Notes: generated by a model from the sequence alone, not told the origin. A DNA stretch of 64,000 nucleotides from Tissierella praeacuta_A (GCF_040396155.1 NZ_JBEBOY010000001.1:124001-188000); one strand, 5' to 3'; positions 1 to 8,887 are shown, counted from the first letter of the stretch. A program made the numbers and translations.

Positions 1-615
1 TTTGCTATTTTATTGAATTCAAAGATAAAATTAGGTAATTTTTTTAGGAGTGTCTATTTTTTACCATTTGTTACTTCCACTGTAGCTTTGTCTATAATTT
101 GGAGATGGATTTTTAATAAGGACTATGGACTTGCAAACTATTTCATATTACTTCTTGGAGGAAAGAAAATAAATTGGCTAACTAATCCTAAATATACAAT
201 ACCTATATTAGTCCTTTTTAGTATATGGAAGAGCATGGGATATAAGATAATAATATTTTTAGCTGGTCTACAAAATATCGATAAAAAATATTATCTTGCA
301 GCTAAAATAGATGGTGCCAGCAGATTAAAGATATTTACTCATATAACATTGCCATTACTTACTCCTACATTATTTTTCGTATCTATTACATCTATAATTG
401 GAGCTTTTAAAATATTTGATGAAGTTTTTGTACTATACAATACTAGTACAGGACCTCTTAAAAGTGGTTTAACCATTGTATATTATATATTTAATAAATT
501 CTATAGACATTGGCAATTCTCTATTGCCTCAGCAGCAGCTGTAGTATTATTTATAATAATATTAATATTTACTTTAATCCAGTTAAAGATTAGTAAAATA
601 AAATCCAATTATTGA
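1..615 (+). CDS. sugar ABC transporter permease, MalF/LacF-type (partial, 5' end outside window)
   Basis: The reading frame is open to the first base of the window, so the N terminus is missing. The visible 204 residues contain several hydrophobic segments and the EAA-type cytoplasmic loop (AAKIDGASRLKIFTHITLP), which contacts the ATPase in binding-protein-dependent importers of the CUT1 family. The stop at 613-615 is followed within 20 bases by a second permease and then by a solute-binding lipoprotein, the usual permease-permease-binding protein order. The substrate is probably a sugar or glycerol-phosphate-like compound, but nothing in the sequence fixes it. No ATPase gene is visible; such systems often share a common MsmK-type ATPase. 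Confidence 0.85.
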   Translation, partial: FAILLNSKIKLGNFFRSVYFLPFVTSTVALSIIWRWIFNKDYGLANYFILLLGGKKINWLTNPKYTIPILVLFSIWKSMGYKIIIFLAGLQNIDKKYYLAAKIDGASRLKIFTHITLPLLTPTLFFVSITSIIGAFKIFDEVFVLYNTSTGPLKSGLTIVYYIFNKFYRHWQFSIASAAAVVLFIIILIFTLIQLKISKIKSNY

Positions 616-628
616 TAGGATGAGACTG

Positions 629-1450
629 ATGAAAAGATTTATATCAAAATCAATTATATATTTATTACTTATTATTGGTGCTATTTTTATATTAGTACCA
701 TTTATATGGATGTTATCTACATCTTTAAAACAATCCAATGAAGTACTTATAATGCCTCCAAAGTTCATACCTTCAAAGTTAATGTGGGAAAATTACAAAC
801 TAGCTTTAGAAGCTGCACCTTTTAAGAGGTATTTTTTTAATAGTGTTATAGTTACTATATCTATAACTATTGGAGAATTAATAACTACAATATTGGCAGC
901 CTATGCATTTTCTAAAATAGACTTTAAAGGAAGAGATATTATATTTACCATATTAGTGGCAACTATGATGGTACCTACTGAAGTCTTAACAATACCTAAT
1001 TTTGTTACATTAAGTAAATTAAATTGGATAAATACATATAAGGCTCTTATAGTACCTTGGTGTGCTAGTATATATACGATTTATTTATTAAAACAACATT
1101 TCATGAGCATACCAAAGGAATTAAATCATGCTGCCAAAATTGACGGATGTACAGACTTTAAATTTTTATGGCTAGTAATGGTTCCACTTGCTACACCTGC
1201 CATAGTAACCCTTATAATACTTAAAGTTATTAGCAGCTGGAATTCCTTTATGTGGCCTCTTATTGTAACTAATTCAACAGAAATGCGAACTCTGCCTGTT
1301 GCTTTATCTGCATTTGTAGATGAAGTAGGAACTGATTATAATATATTGATGGCTGCTACTAATATTATAATACTTCCAATAATCATCCTATATATAAAGC
1401 TTCAAAAATATATAATTTCTGGAGTGTTTAAATCTGAAATAAAAGGTTAA
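629..1450 (+). CDS. sugar ABC transporter permease, MalG/LacG-type
   Basis: About 273 residues with six predicted membrane segments and the EAA loop (HAAKIDGCTDFKFLWLVMVPL) typical of the second CUT1 permease. An ATG exists at 620, but AGGATGAG lies correctly spaced before the ATG at 629 (MKRFISK), which I take as the start. It pairs with the truncated permease upstream to form the membrane channel, and the binding protein follows 69 bases downstream. Length and topology are normal for the family. Confidence 0.87.
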   Translation: MKRFISKSIIYLLLIIGAIFILVPFIWMLSTSLKQSNEVLIMPPKFIPSKLMWENYKLALEAAPFKRYFFNSVIVTISITIGELITTILAAYAFSKIDFKGRDIIFTILVATMMVPTEVLTIPNFVTLSKLNWINTYKALIVPWCASIYTIYLLKQHFMSIPKELNHAAKIDGCTDFKFLWLVMVPLATPAIVTLIILKVISSWNSFMWPLIVTNSTEMRTLPVALSAFVDEVGTDYNILMAATNIIILPIIILYIKLQKYIISGVFKSEIKG

Positions 1451-1519
1451 GATTAAAAAATTTATCTACTCTATATAGATAAATTTAAAAATATTAATAA
1501 TAAAATGGAGGTAGTATGA

Positions 1520-2887
1520 ATGAATAAAAGGATATTATCATTAATTTTAACACTGGTTTTAGTAATAGGATTAGCTGGCTGTAGTAAAAAAGCAGCTGAT
1601 GATTCAGTAGAAGCAAAGACTAATGATGTAAATGAGGAAAACATTCAAAGTAATACAATTGCAACTGAAATTACCGAACCAGTTGAAGTTGTATTTTGGC
1701 ATTCCATGGCTGGTTCAAATGAAGAAACATTAGTTACTTTAGCTGAAAACTTTATGAATGAAAATCCAAATATTAAAATTAATTTACAATTCCAAGGTAA
1801 TTATAGGGAGCTATTTGAAAAGCTAATGGCTGCAGCTAAGGCAAATCAACTTCCAACTATGACCCAAATCTATTGTAATAGATTATCATGGTATATTGAA
1901 AAAGGATTAGTTGAAAATTTAGATCCTTATATGGAAAATGAGAAAATTGGATTTAGTGATGAAGAAAAAGCAGACTATCCTCAGCTATTCTTAGATGATG
2001 GTATATGGAACGGTCATCAGTATGCTATGCCATTTAATAAAAGCCAAATGGTTCTATACTATAATGTAAATATGTTTAAAGAAGCCAATATAGAAATACC
2101 TAAGACTTGGGACCAATGGAAAACAGCAGCTGAAAAATTAACTAAAGATACTGATGGAGACGGGGAACCAGATATATATGGTATAGTATTTGCTAATAAT
2201 ATATCAACAGATATAGCTCCTTGGCTAAAACAAGCCGGAGGTATTACAATGAGTGAAGAAACAAATGAGTTATTCTTCGATACTCCAGAAACTAAAGAAG
2301 CAATAGAATTTTTAAATGGTTTAATTCAGTCAAAAGTTGCTAGATTAGCAGGAGAAGATAAATATGCAAATCTGCCTTTATCACAAGGAAAGGCTGCAAT
2401 GTGTGTTGCTTCAACTTCAGCTCTATCAAGTCTAGAGAAAGATACTGTAGAAGGAGTTAATTGGTTCTTAGCTCCTCTTCCAGCACATAAAACTAATGAC
2501 CAACTATACTATGGTACAAATATTGCCGTATATAATACAGGAACTCCAGAAGAAAAATTAGGCGCTTGGTTATTTACTAAATACCTATCTACTCCTGAGA
2601 ATACAGTTTTTTTAGCACAAAATACTGGCTATTTACCTGTTAGATATTCTGCAAGAGAAATCCCAGAATATAAAAAATACTTAGAAGAAAATCCAACTAA
2701 AGCAGTTGGCCTAGAAAGCTTTAATATTGGTTTCCAAGGTGCAAGAAATATTGGAAGTATAAATGCTCTTGATGTTCTAGGTGAAGAACTGGATTTAGTA
2801 TTTGCTGGTGAAAAATCCATAGATGAAGCTCTAAAGGATGCTCAAGAAAGAGGTACTAGAGCCTTAGAGGAAGCTAGAAAAAATTAA
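1520..2887 (+). CDS. extracellular solute-binding lipoprotein, sugar type (UgpB/MalE-like, family 1)
   Basis: A 455-residue exported lipoprotein. The N terminus has a signal sequence ending in the lipobox LAGC (Cys at about residue 21), so it should be lipid-anchored outside the membrane and deliver substrate to the two permeases just upstream. The body has the family-1 binding-protein pattern (VVFWHSMAG near the start, MPFNKSQMVLYYN, and IPKTWDQWKTAAEKLT). A Ca-loop-like stretch DTDGDGEPD sits near residue 213. GGAGG at 1507-1511 sets the start; a competing ATG at 1516 runs into a stop after three codons. A strong terminator follows, so this gene ends the transport operon. The substrate is unknown, perhaps an oligosaccharide or glycerol-3-phosphate. 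Confidence 0.9.
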   Translation: MNKRILSLILTLVLVIGLAGCSKKAADDSVEAKTNDVNEENIQSNTIATEITEPVEVVFWHSMAGSNEETLVTLAENFMNENPNIKINLQFQGNYRELFEKLMAAAKANQLPTMTQIYCNRLSWYIEKGLVENLDPYMENEKIGFSDEEKADYPQLFLDDGIWNGHQYAMPFNKSQMVLYYNVNMFKEANIEIPKTWDQWKTAAEKLTKDTDGDGEPDIYGIVFANNISTDIAPWLKQAGGITMSEETNELFFDTPETKEAIEFLNGLIQSKVARLAGEDKYANLPLSQGKAAMCVASTSALSSLEKDTVEGVNWFLAPLPAHKTNDQLYYGTNIAVYNTGTPEEKLGAWLFTKYLSTPENTVFLAQNTGYLPVRYSAREIPEYKKYLEENPTKAVGLESFNIGFQGARNIGSINALDVLGEELDLVFAGEKSIDEALKDAQERGTRALEEARKN

Positions 2888-2907
2888 AATCCAATTTATC
2901 TTATACG

Positions 2908-2945
2908 ATAAAAGGGAAAAGTTTCTAGAAACTTTTCCCTTTTAT
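2908..2945. terminator. bidirectional rho-independent terminator
   Basis: An 18-bp perfect inverted repeat (2908-2925 with 2928-2945, 2-base loop) is followed by a T-run on the plus strand. It ends the sugar-transport operon and can also serve the convergent acetyltransferase gene. Confidence 0.9.
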
Positions 2946-3014
2946 TTTTTCAGCATTTCATAAATATACTAATTTTCACTTATTAATGAATATAAAATCT
3001 GTATTATTAATATA

Positions 3015-3542
3015 TTAATCCCGTTTATTAAAAATCGACATTATTATTTCATCATAATACTCTCCATCTTTAAATATTTCATCTTTTAAAATTCCTTCTA
3101 CTTCAAATCCACATTTCTCATAACTCTTTTTAGCCCTTGTATTAAATGAAAAGGTATTTAACCTTACCTTGCGAATATTCATTTTGTTAAAGACAAAATC
3201 TATAAGTACTTTCATTGCATCAGTACCATATCCTTTTCCCCAGTATTCCTTATCTCCAATCATAATTCCAACTGTTGCAACACGAGTTAGCCAATTAACC
3301 TCTTGAATACCACAGCCGCCTATATATCTTTTCGTTTCTATATCTTCTATGGCAAAATTGTAGTTGCCTCTTTGGTTGCTTTTTTGAGACTTTATCCATT
3401 CTTCTTCTTCCCATAAGGTCATTGGAAAAGGAATATCTGTAACTAATAATTTTTTAAGTTCTTCATCATTAATATATGATGTTGCCATTGGTATATCATC
3501 TTCTTTATAGGCTCTCAAACAAACTTTTTCTCCATAATACAT
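3015..3542 (-). CDS. GNAT family N-acetyltransferase (RimJ/RimL-like)
   Basis: A 175-residue protein with the acetyl-CoA binding motif region GDKEYWGKGYGTDAMKVL (motif A, about residues 95-112) and the C-terminal VRLNTFSFNTRAKKSYEKCGF pattern split across two strands, typical of the RimJ/RimL branch. These enzymes transfer acetyl groups from acetyl-CoA to amines on protein N termini, small molecules or antibiotics; the target cannot be read from sequence. The start ATG at 3540-3542 is preceded by AAGGGGG. It is monocistronic, with its own promoter at 3586-3614 and convergent with the transport operon. Confidence 0.88.
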   Translation of the reverse strand: MYYGEKVCLRAYKEDDIPMATSYINDEELKKLLVTDIPFPMTLWEEEEWIKSQKSNQRGNYNFAIEDIETKRYIGGCGIQEVNWLTRVATVGIMIGDKEYWGKGYGTDAMKVLIDFVFNKMNIRKVRLNTFSFNTRAKKSYEKCGFEVEGILKDEIFKDGEYYDEIIMSIFNKRD

Positions 3543-3585
3543 CTCAATTCCCCCTTATTCTAATATTATATAAAGTATTTTTACT

Positions 3586-3614
3586 AATATATACCATTAA
3601 AATACAGATGTCAA
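3586..3614 (-). promoter_or_regulatory. sigma-A-type promoter of the acetyltransferase gene
   Basis: On the minus strand TTGACA (3614-3609) and TATATT (3591-3586) are separated by exactly 17 bases, 44 bases upstream of the start codon. Confidence 0.75.
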
Positions 3615-3778
3615 GCTTATTCATACTGAGATTTTTATTTAGAATAACAGGCTACTACTTTTTAATTATTGATTCTATAGCATATGTAACATTTTAAAGT
3701 TATAATCAAACAAATCTATGATTGAATTTACAATCTATATCATGTAAGTAAATATTTAAACTTATAAAGCATATTTTA

Positions 3779-3807
3779 TTTACTACTATTAAAATTTGTT
3801 ATATAAT
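3779..3807 (+). promoter_or_regulatory. promoter of the LAGLIDADG endonuclease gene
   Basis: TTTACT (3779-3784) and TATAAT (3802-3807) are 17 bases apart. A short palindrome GAACGTTC lies just downstream at the likely transcript start, ahead of the GGAGG ribosome site. Confidence 0.6.
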
Positions 3808-3841
3808 ATATTTAGAACGTTCGTTTATAGGAGGTGTGTCA

Positions 3842-4249
3842 ATGACTGATACTCAAAAAGCCTATATAGCTGGTATTATAGATGGAGAAGGTAGCATTAT
3901 GCTTACAAGATTCCATAAAAACCAATATCATTCCCCATGTGTTTCAATTGCTTCCACTGATTTAGAATTATTACAATGGATTAAAAATACTGTAAAGTCT
4001 GGTAAAATTACTACTAAAAAAAATTATAATAAAGAAAAACATAAGAACTCTTATACATATACAATAATATATAATGAAGCCATACAACTTCTACAAGATA
4101 TTGAACCATACTTGGTAATAGAAAAAAAGAAAGCTAGAGCACAACATATTATTTCTAAATATAAGGAGGTCACTATACGAAATGGCAGATATAATGAAGT
4201 TCAAAAATTAGCTAAAGAACAATTTTATAATGAATTTATTGCATTGTAA
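3842..4249 (+). CDS. single-motif LAGLIDADG homing endonuclease
   Basis: About 135 residues with one LAGLIDADG helix (AYIAGIIDGEGSI, about residues 7-19), then the alternating basic strands of a LAGLIDADG_1 domain. One-motif enzymes act as homodimers on near-palindromic sites and spread introns or inteins. A GTG at 3836 is possible, but GGAGG ending at 3835 is 6 bases before the ATG at 3842, which I chose. The gene lies outside the group I intron, on the opposite strand, 40 bases beyond the tmRNA 3' end and convergent with it. I infer that it mobilises the tmRNA intron, because most such genes serve a nearby intron, but it is not nested inside it as usual. Its own promoter supports independent expression. 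Confidence 0.88.
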   Translation: MTDTQKAYIAGIIDGEGSIMLTRFHKNQYHSPCVSIASTDLELLQWIKNTVKSGKITTKKNYNKEKHKNSYTYTIIYNEAIQLLQDIEPYLVIEKKKARAQHIISKYKEVTIRNGRYNEVQKLAKEQFYNEFIAL

Positions 4250-4279
4250 AAGCTCTAATGATTTTCCTCATTAGAGCTT
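4250..4279. terminator. shared bidirectional terminator between endonuclease gene and tmRNA
   Basis: A perfect 12-bp stem (4250-4261 with 4268-4279, loop TTTTCC) starts right after the endonuclease stop and 10 bases beyond the tmRNA 3' end. On the minus strand it is followed by TTTTACAAT. Confidence 0.85.
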
Positions 4280-4289
4280 GATTTATGTA

Positions 4290-4891
4290 TGGTGGAGGCG
4301 GTGGGACATGATATCCAATAGTTTCCTAAAGGCACTGACTATATCTTGAGGTCTCTGACCCCTCTGGCGTATTATGAAAGTTAATTATAGTTTATTCCTT
4401 TCATCCTAGTACTGCTTATCAAATGACTTAGCAGCCTATAAGTCGATACAGGGCTGTTGAATTTCTCCACATACCCCTCGGTATTAGCATTTTAAAGCTT
4501 TCACCGATAAAGCCAGATTATCACCTATAGATCACTCTATAGGGCGACTCCATACGAATCGAACCCACGTCCGAAAACATTTCCACAAGAGTTTCTCCGA
4601 GTGCAGTCAGTAATTTATATTTCCCTCGACCTATCTCCTACTGACAAGATATAGGTTTTGGTAGCTTCATAAGTTCCGTCCATAGCTCAAAGCTTTGCTA
4701 AGTGCGGTGCCCCACTAGATTGACGTTCTATCCCAAGCCGTGGGTTACTTAGGTAGAACGAGCAGCTTAATTAAGCTGCAAATGCGTAATTATCGTTTGC
4801 GTTTAATTTAGTTTGCCACTTTTAACGTTGCTTGGCGACAACGACTCGCTGCTCCTGATTCCACATCCCCGTCGAAACCAAATTCGCCCCC
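4290..4891 (-). ncRNA. ssrA: tmRNA (ssrA), interrupted by a group I intron
   Basis: The 5' end GGGGGCG (4891-4885) pairs with CGCCTCC just before the encoded ACCA 3' end (4293-4290), closing the tRNA-like acceptor stem. GGTTTCGACGGGG follows the 5' stem as in other tmRNAs. The tag reading frame is at 4800-4771 and encodes ANDNYAFAA then stop, so the full degradation tag should be (A)ANDNYAFAA, ending in the hydrophobic FAA type of signal. The T arm begins with GTGGGTTCGAT and its remainder TCCCACC lies 251 nt further on, after an intron (4307-4557). The spliced RNA would be 351 nt, the normal size. smpB, the protein partner, lies immediately upstream. tmRNA rescues ribosomes stalled on broken mRNAs. 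Confidence 0.95.
4307..4557 (-). other. group I self-splicing intron in the T-loop of tmRNA
   Basis: This 251-nt insert splits the T-loop: exon 1 ends GGGTTCGAT (last base 4558) and exon 2 starts TCCCACC (4306). Both hallmarks of group I introns are met, a U at the end of exon 1 and a G as the last intron base (4307). Exon CGAU can pair with intron GUCG near the 5' end to give the P1 U-G wobble. A P2-like hairpin CCTATAG/CTATAGG follows. The conserved core segment AAGATATAGTC is present (4347-4337). An intron in the tmRNA T-loop is known from Clostridium botulinum; this is the same insertion position as far as I can judge. I have not assigned the subgroup. Confidence 0.88.
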
Positions 4892-4895
4892 ATTT

Positions 4896-4925
4896 AATAT
4901 ATTTATTTAAAACTTTTCAATGCAA
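4896..4925 (-). promoter_or_regulatory. tmRNA promoter
   Basis: TTGCAT (4925-4920), 18-base spacer and TATATT (4901-4896), four bases before the first G of tmRNA. Spacing to the start is slightly short, so the -10 could be shifted one or two bases upstream. Confidence 0.55.
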
Positions 4926-4968
4926 TATATTATAACAAATTAATGATATTATGTCAATCTATCAGTAA

Positions 4969-5436
4969 TTATGCCCTATATTTCTCAGAAGCATGCTGCT
5001 GCATTCTTCTTTCTGCATCTTTCTTGGCTATATCATCCCTTTTATCATATAGCTTTTTACCCTTTGCAGTGGCTAACTCTATTTTAACTAATCCATTTTT
5101 TATATATGCAGATAGAGCAACTAAAGTATAACCCTTTTGACTTATTGCCGCCATTAGCTTCCTTATTTCTCTCTTATGCAATAATAATTTTCTCTTTCTA
5201 AGAGGATCTACATTATATATATTTCCCTGTTCATAGGGACTAATATGAAGATTATTTATAAATACTTCTCCTTGTTCTATAGAGGCATAACTATCCTTAA
5301 TATTTAATTTCCCCTGTCTAACAGACTTAACCTCCGTACCAGTTAATACTAGTCCTGCCTCTATGGTATCTTCTATAAAATATTCAAATCTTGCTTTTCT
5401 ATTGGTTCCAACTACTTTAATTCCTGTCTTTTTCAT
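4969..5436 (-). CDS. smpB: SsrA-binding protein SmpB
   Basis: 155 residues, the full family length. It contains the SmpB signature GLVLTGTEVKSVRQGK and the C-terminal basic tail KKLYDKRDDIAKKDAERR, which enters the mRNA channel of a stalled ribosome. SmpB binds the tRNA-like domain of tmRNA and is required for trans-translation. It lies 62 bases downstream of rnr and directly upstream of the tmRNA gene on the same strand, the classic rnr-smpB-ssrA order. GGTGA precedes the ATG. Confidence 0.97.
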   Translation of the reverse strand: MKKTGIKVVGTNRKARFEYFIEDTIEAGLVLTGTEVKSVRQGKLNIKDSYASIEQGEVFINNLHISPYEQGNIYNVDPLRKRKLLLHKREIRKLMAAISQKGYTLVALSAYIKNGLVKIELATAKGKKLYDKRDDIAKKDAERRMQQHASEKYRA

Positions 5437-5498
5437 ATTATCACCATATTCTAATTTCTTTTAATTTAGTTTAACAAATATATATGATGATGTCAATC

Positions 5499-7610
5499 TT
5501 ACAATAATTCAAAATCAATGTTTCTCCTTATTACATCAGCATCTATTACTCTTATTTTAACTATATCACCTAATCTATATATCTTATTTGTCCTTTCTCC
5601 GATTATATAGTATTTCTCTTCATCAAAATGATAATAATCATCTATCATATTATTAAAATGGACTAACCCTTCTATGGTATTTTCAAGCTGTACAAACATA
5701 CCAAAGTTAGTTAGTGATGATATAATTCCTTCAAACTCTTCCCCAATATATCTAGTCATATATTGAGCTTTTTTCATATCTTCAACTTCTCTTTCAGCTT
5801 CTTCAGATCTTCTTTCAGTCATAGAAGTATGTTCCGCTATTTCAGGTAAAGTTACTTCTAGTTTCTCTAAGGATTTATGATTTAATCTTCCATTTAAATA
5901 TGACTTTATTATTCTGTGTATCACTAAGTCTGGATATCTTCTAATAGGAGCTGTAAAATGAGAATAATACTTAGCTGCAAGACCAAAGTGTATGCCTGGT
6001 TCACTACTGTATTTTGCCTTTTTCAATGACCTTAACATCAAGGTACTAATAAGAGTTTCTTCCTTTTTACCTTTTATTTCCTTAGTCAATAACTGTAATT
6101 CCTTTGGATGAACTTCCTGCTGTCCTTTTAATGTATATCCAAAATTGTGTATTAACTTACTGAAAGTAGCTATTTTTTCAAGGGAAGGCTCCTCATGTAT
6201 TCTATATAAAAATGGAGTTTGTGACCAGAAAAATCGTTCTGCAACTGTTTCATTACATACTAGCATAAACTCTTCTATCAATCTATTTGCTATTCGCCTA
6301 TCTTCTTTTTTTATCTCTACAGGTACTCCCTTTTCATCTAGAATAATCTTTGCTTCAGGAAAATCAAAGTCTATACTTCCTCTTCTTTCTCTTTTCTCAT
6401 ATAATATATGACTTAATTCTTCCATTAATTTTAAATCATCTACCACTTTAGCTAATTTTTCCTTTGCCTCTTCATCATCATTTTCTAATAAATTAGATAC
6501 ATCATCATATACTAACCTTTGCTTACTATTGATTACACCCTCAACTATTTCATGGTCTACCACTTTACCTTTCTTATCTATCTCCATAAAAACAGATAAT
6601 GAAAGTCTATCTACATTAGGATTCAATGAACATATTCCATTAGATAATTCCTTTGGCAACATAGGTATTACTCTATCTATTAAATATACAGAGTTTCCTC
6701 TTTGCAATGCCTCTTTATCTAATGTTGATTTCTCTCTAACATAATGAGCCACATCTGCTATATGGACTCCAAGATAATAATTTCCATTCTCCTTCAGTTC
6801 AATAGATACAGCATCATCTATATCCTTTGCATCAATTCCATCTATTGTAAAAGCATTTAAATATCTTAAATCAACTCTTCTTTTAACTTCCTCTAGGTCT
6901 ACCTCTTGGTCTATTTTATTTGCTGCTTCCTGCACCTTATTTGGAAATTCCTCTGGTAAATTAAATTGTCTAATAATCGATAATATATCTGTACCCTTTT
7001 CGTCTAAATATCCAAGTATTTCTATTACTTTACCTTCTGGGTTTCTCCTAGGTTCTGGCCATGTGGTTATTTCCACAACTACCTTCTGATTACTTTTTGC
7101 ATTTTTAGTTTTTGCTTTTGGTATGAATATATCATAACCAAATTTAAGATCATCTGGTACCACAAATCCAAAATTTCTATTATCCTCAAAGGTACCTACA
7201 ATGATTTTATTACCTCTTTCTAAAATCCTAATTATTTCTCCTTCTTCTCTTCTATCTACTTCTTGTTTTCTTGTAATATTTACTATTACTCTATCTCCAT
7301 GCATTGCTCCATTCATATTTTCAACTGGAATAAATATATCTGGTCTTTCTTTATCATTTGGAATAAGAAATCCAAATCCTCTTTCATGTCCTTCTAAAAT
7401 ACCTGCAACTAAATAATCATCATCTATTAATCCATATTTTTCATTTTTAGCCTTTATCAGTATTCCTTCTCTTTCCAAGCCGTCTAATATCTTATAAAAA
7501 TTTTCTAAATCTTTACGCTCTATATTAAATTGTACTGCCAATTCCTCTTTTATCATTGGCTTATATTTCGTATCTTCCATAAATTCTATAATTTTCTCTC
7601 TAATACTCAT
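5499..7610 (-). CDS. rnr: ribonuclease R
   Basis: A 703-residue 3'-5' exoribonuclease. The order is N-terminal winged helix (residues 1-70), two cold-shock/OB domains (about 70-220), the RNB catalytic domain (about 245-570) and a C-terminal S1 domain (about 620-703). The RNB site IDGIDAKDIDDAVSIE carries the metal-binding aspartates. RNase R degrades structured RNA and is brought to stalled ribosomes by tmRNA-SmpB, so its position just before smpB is functionally sensible. It lacks the long lysine-rich C-terminal tail of enterobacterial RNase R, which is normal for Firmicutes. The start ATG is preceded by GAGAGG. Confidence 0.96.
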   Translation of the reverse strand: MSIREKIIEFMEDTKYKPMIKEELAVQFNIERKDLENFYKILDGLEREGILIKAKNEKYGLIDDDYLVAGILEGHERGFGFLIPNDKERPDIFIPVENMNGAMHGDRVIVNITRKQEVDRREEGEIIRILERGNKIIVGTFEDNRNFGFVVPDDLKFGYDIFIPKAKTKNAKSNQKVVVEITTWPEPRRNPEGKVIEILGYLDEKGTDILSIIRQFNLPEEFPNKVQEAANKIDQEVDLEEVKRRVDLRYLNAFTIDGIDAKDIDDAVSIELKENGNYYLGVHIADVAHYVREKSTLDKEALQRGNSVYLIDRVIPMLPKELSNGICSLNPNVDRLSLSVFMEIDKKGKVVDHEIVEGVINSKQRLVYDDVSNLLENDDEEAKEKLAKVVDDLKLMEELSHILYEKRERRGSIDFDFPEAKIILDEKGVPVEIKKEDRRIANRLIEEFMLVCNETVAERFFWSQTPFLYRIHEEPSLEKIATFSKLIHNFGYTLKGQQEVHPKELQLLTKEIKGKKEETLISTLMLRSLKKAKYSSEPGIHFGLAAKYYSHFTAPIRRYPDLVIHRIIKSYLNGRLNHKSLEKLEVTLPEIAEHTSMTERRSEEAEREVEDMKKAQYMTRYIGEEFEGIISSLTNFGMFVQLENTIEGLVHFNNMIDDYYHFDEEKYYIIGERTNKIYRLGDIVKIRVIDADVIRRNIDFELL

Positions 7611-7704
7611 CTTTATTCCTACCTCTCTGGGTTTTATTTTTATATTCTCTATTTATTCTTATTATTTACCCATTATTTATTAATAATCCACAAAATATAA
7701 ATTT

Positions 7705-7725
7705 AGGGTAGGCTTTGCCTACCCT
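7705..7725 (-). terminator. hairpin at the end of ddl
   Basis: AGGGTAGGC/GCCTACCCT with a TTT loop overlaps the ddl stop codon. Only a broken T-rich tract follows on the minus strand, so termination may be incomplete. Confidence 0.5.
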
Positions 7726-8887
7726 ACTTAATTTTTGCACCATATTGTGTTCTATTAAATAAATTTGCCTCATAAGAGTATATATTTTCTTTCTTTTCAT
7801 CATGTACTTTTACTGCGATAGATATTAATTCATCTACTAATTTTGTAAATGAATATCCTTTACCTTCCCACAGATAAAATGCAATTGAACCTGGTAAAGT
7901 ATTTATTTCATTTATATATACTTTTTTGTTTTCATCTACTAAAAAATCTATTCTAGAAACTCCCCTGCCATCAATTGTTATAAATGCTTTTTTAGCTAAT
8001 TCCTCTATCTCTTCTCTAATACTGTCCTTGAGTTCAGCTGGTATTATTCTTCTCTCACCGCTTACTTTTCCGCCTTTTTCATTAGATTTCACGTATTTAT
8101 CTTCAAAACTTAAGATTTCTTCCCAACCGATTGGCTCTTCACATAAAGAAGTTATTACTTCATCATCAAATCCCATAACTGCACAATTGATTTCTCTAAG
8201 ATTTTCTACTGCTTTTTCTATAATTATTTTTCTATCATATCTAATAGCTACTTCTATAGCATCAACAAGTCCTTCTCTATCCTTCGCCTTTGATATACCT
8301 ATACTTGAACCTAAATTGGCTGGTTTTACAAATAATGGATAAGACAATTTCTCTTCTATATCTTTTATAATCACATCTTTATCTTTTAACCATTTAGATC
8401 TATAAAACCAAGTATAGTCTACTACGGGCAATCCATTTGCCTTATATACATCTTTCATCAGTATTTTATCCATACCTACACTTGAACCTAATACTCCACA
8501 ACCTACATAAGGTATATCCATAAGCTCAAACAATCCTTGTACTGTTCCGTCTTCTCCATTCATACCATGAAATGCTGGAAATATTATATCTATTTCTCCA
8601 AGAATCTTTTTCCCGAACAATCCTATATTTTGTGGATGTGCATATATATTCTTATCTCCATAATTAGGAGATATTATTATCTCTTTAGCATCTTTAAAGT
8701 TTCCATCTTTATAATTTTTAAAATCCATCAAGCTATTTCCCGTTAACCATCTTCCATCTTTATCTACATAAATAGGCACTACTTCATATTTGCTTTTATC
8801 AATGTTTTCTATTATCTGCATTCCCGTAATTACAGATACCTCATGCTCTACGCTTTTTCCTCCAAATATTATTCCGACCTTTTTCAC
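7724..8887 (-). CDS. ddl: D-alanine--D-alanine ligase
   Basis: 387 residues with the ATP-grasp architecture. The N terminus VGIIFGGKSVEHEVSV is diagnostic, followed by FPAFHGMNGEDGTVQG, LFVKPANLGSSIGI and the metal-binding VYINEINTLPGS. The enzyme joins two D-alanines for the peptidoglycan stem peptide. Start is GTG at 8887 with AAAGGGG nine bases upstream. It follows a MurF-like ligase by 20 bases, so the two consecutive steps (D-Ala-D-Ala synthesis and its attachment) are co-transcribed. The loop EEPIGWEEILSFEDKYV and the length place it nearer the longer Firmicute Ddl group than the 306-residue E. coli DdlB. Confidence 0.95.
   Translation of the reverse strand: MKKVGIIFGGKSVEHEVSVITGMQIIENIDKSKYEVVPIYVDKDGRWLTGNSLMDFKNYKDGNFKDAKEIIISPNYGDKNIYAHPQNIGLFGKKILGEIDIIFPAFHGMNGEDGTVQGLFELMDIPYVGCGVLGSSVGMDKILMKDVYKANGLPVVDYTWFYRSKWLKDKDVIIKDIEEKLSYPLFVKPANLGSSIGISKAKDREGLVDAIEVAIRYDRKIIIEKAVENLREINCAVMGFDDEVITSLCEEPIGWEEILSFEDKYVKSNEKGGKVSGERRIIPAELKDSIREEIEELAKKAFITIDGRGVSRIDFLVDENKKVYINEINTLPGSIAFYLWEGKGYSFTKLVDELISIAVKVHDEKKENIYSYEANLFNRTQYGAKIK

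Noticed and set aside
3811..3825. GAACGTTCG as a LexA (SOS) box before the endonuclease gene
   Set aside because: The Gram-positive LexA box needs GAAC-N4-GTTC; here there is no 4-base spacer.
4307..4557. tmRNA 3' end misplaced, suggesting a rearranged or defective gene
   Set aside because: The insert has group I splice-site bases and a core motif, and removing it restores a normal tmRNA.
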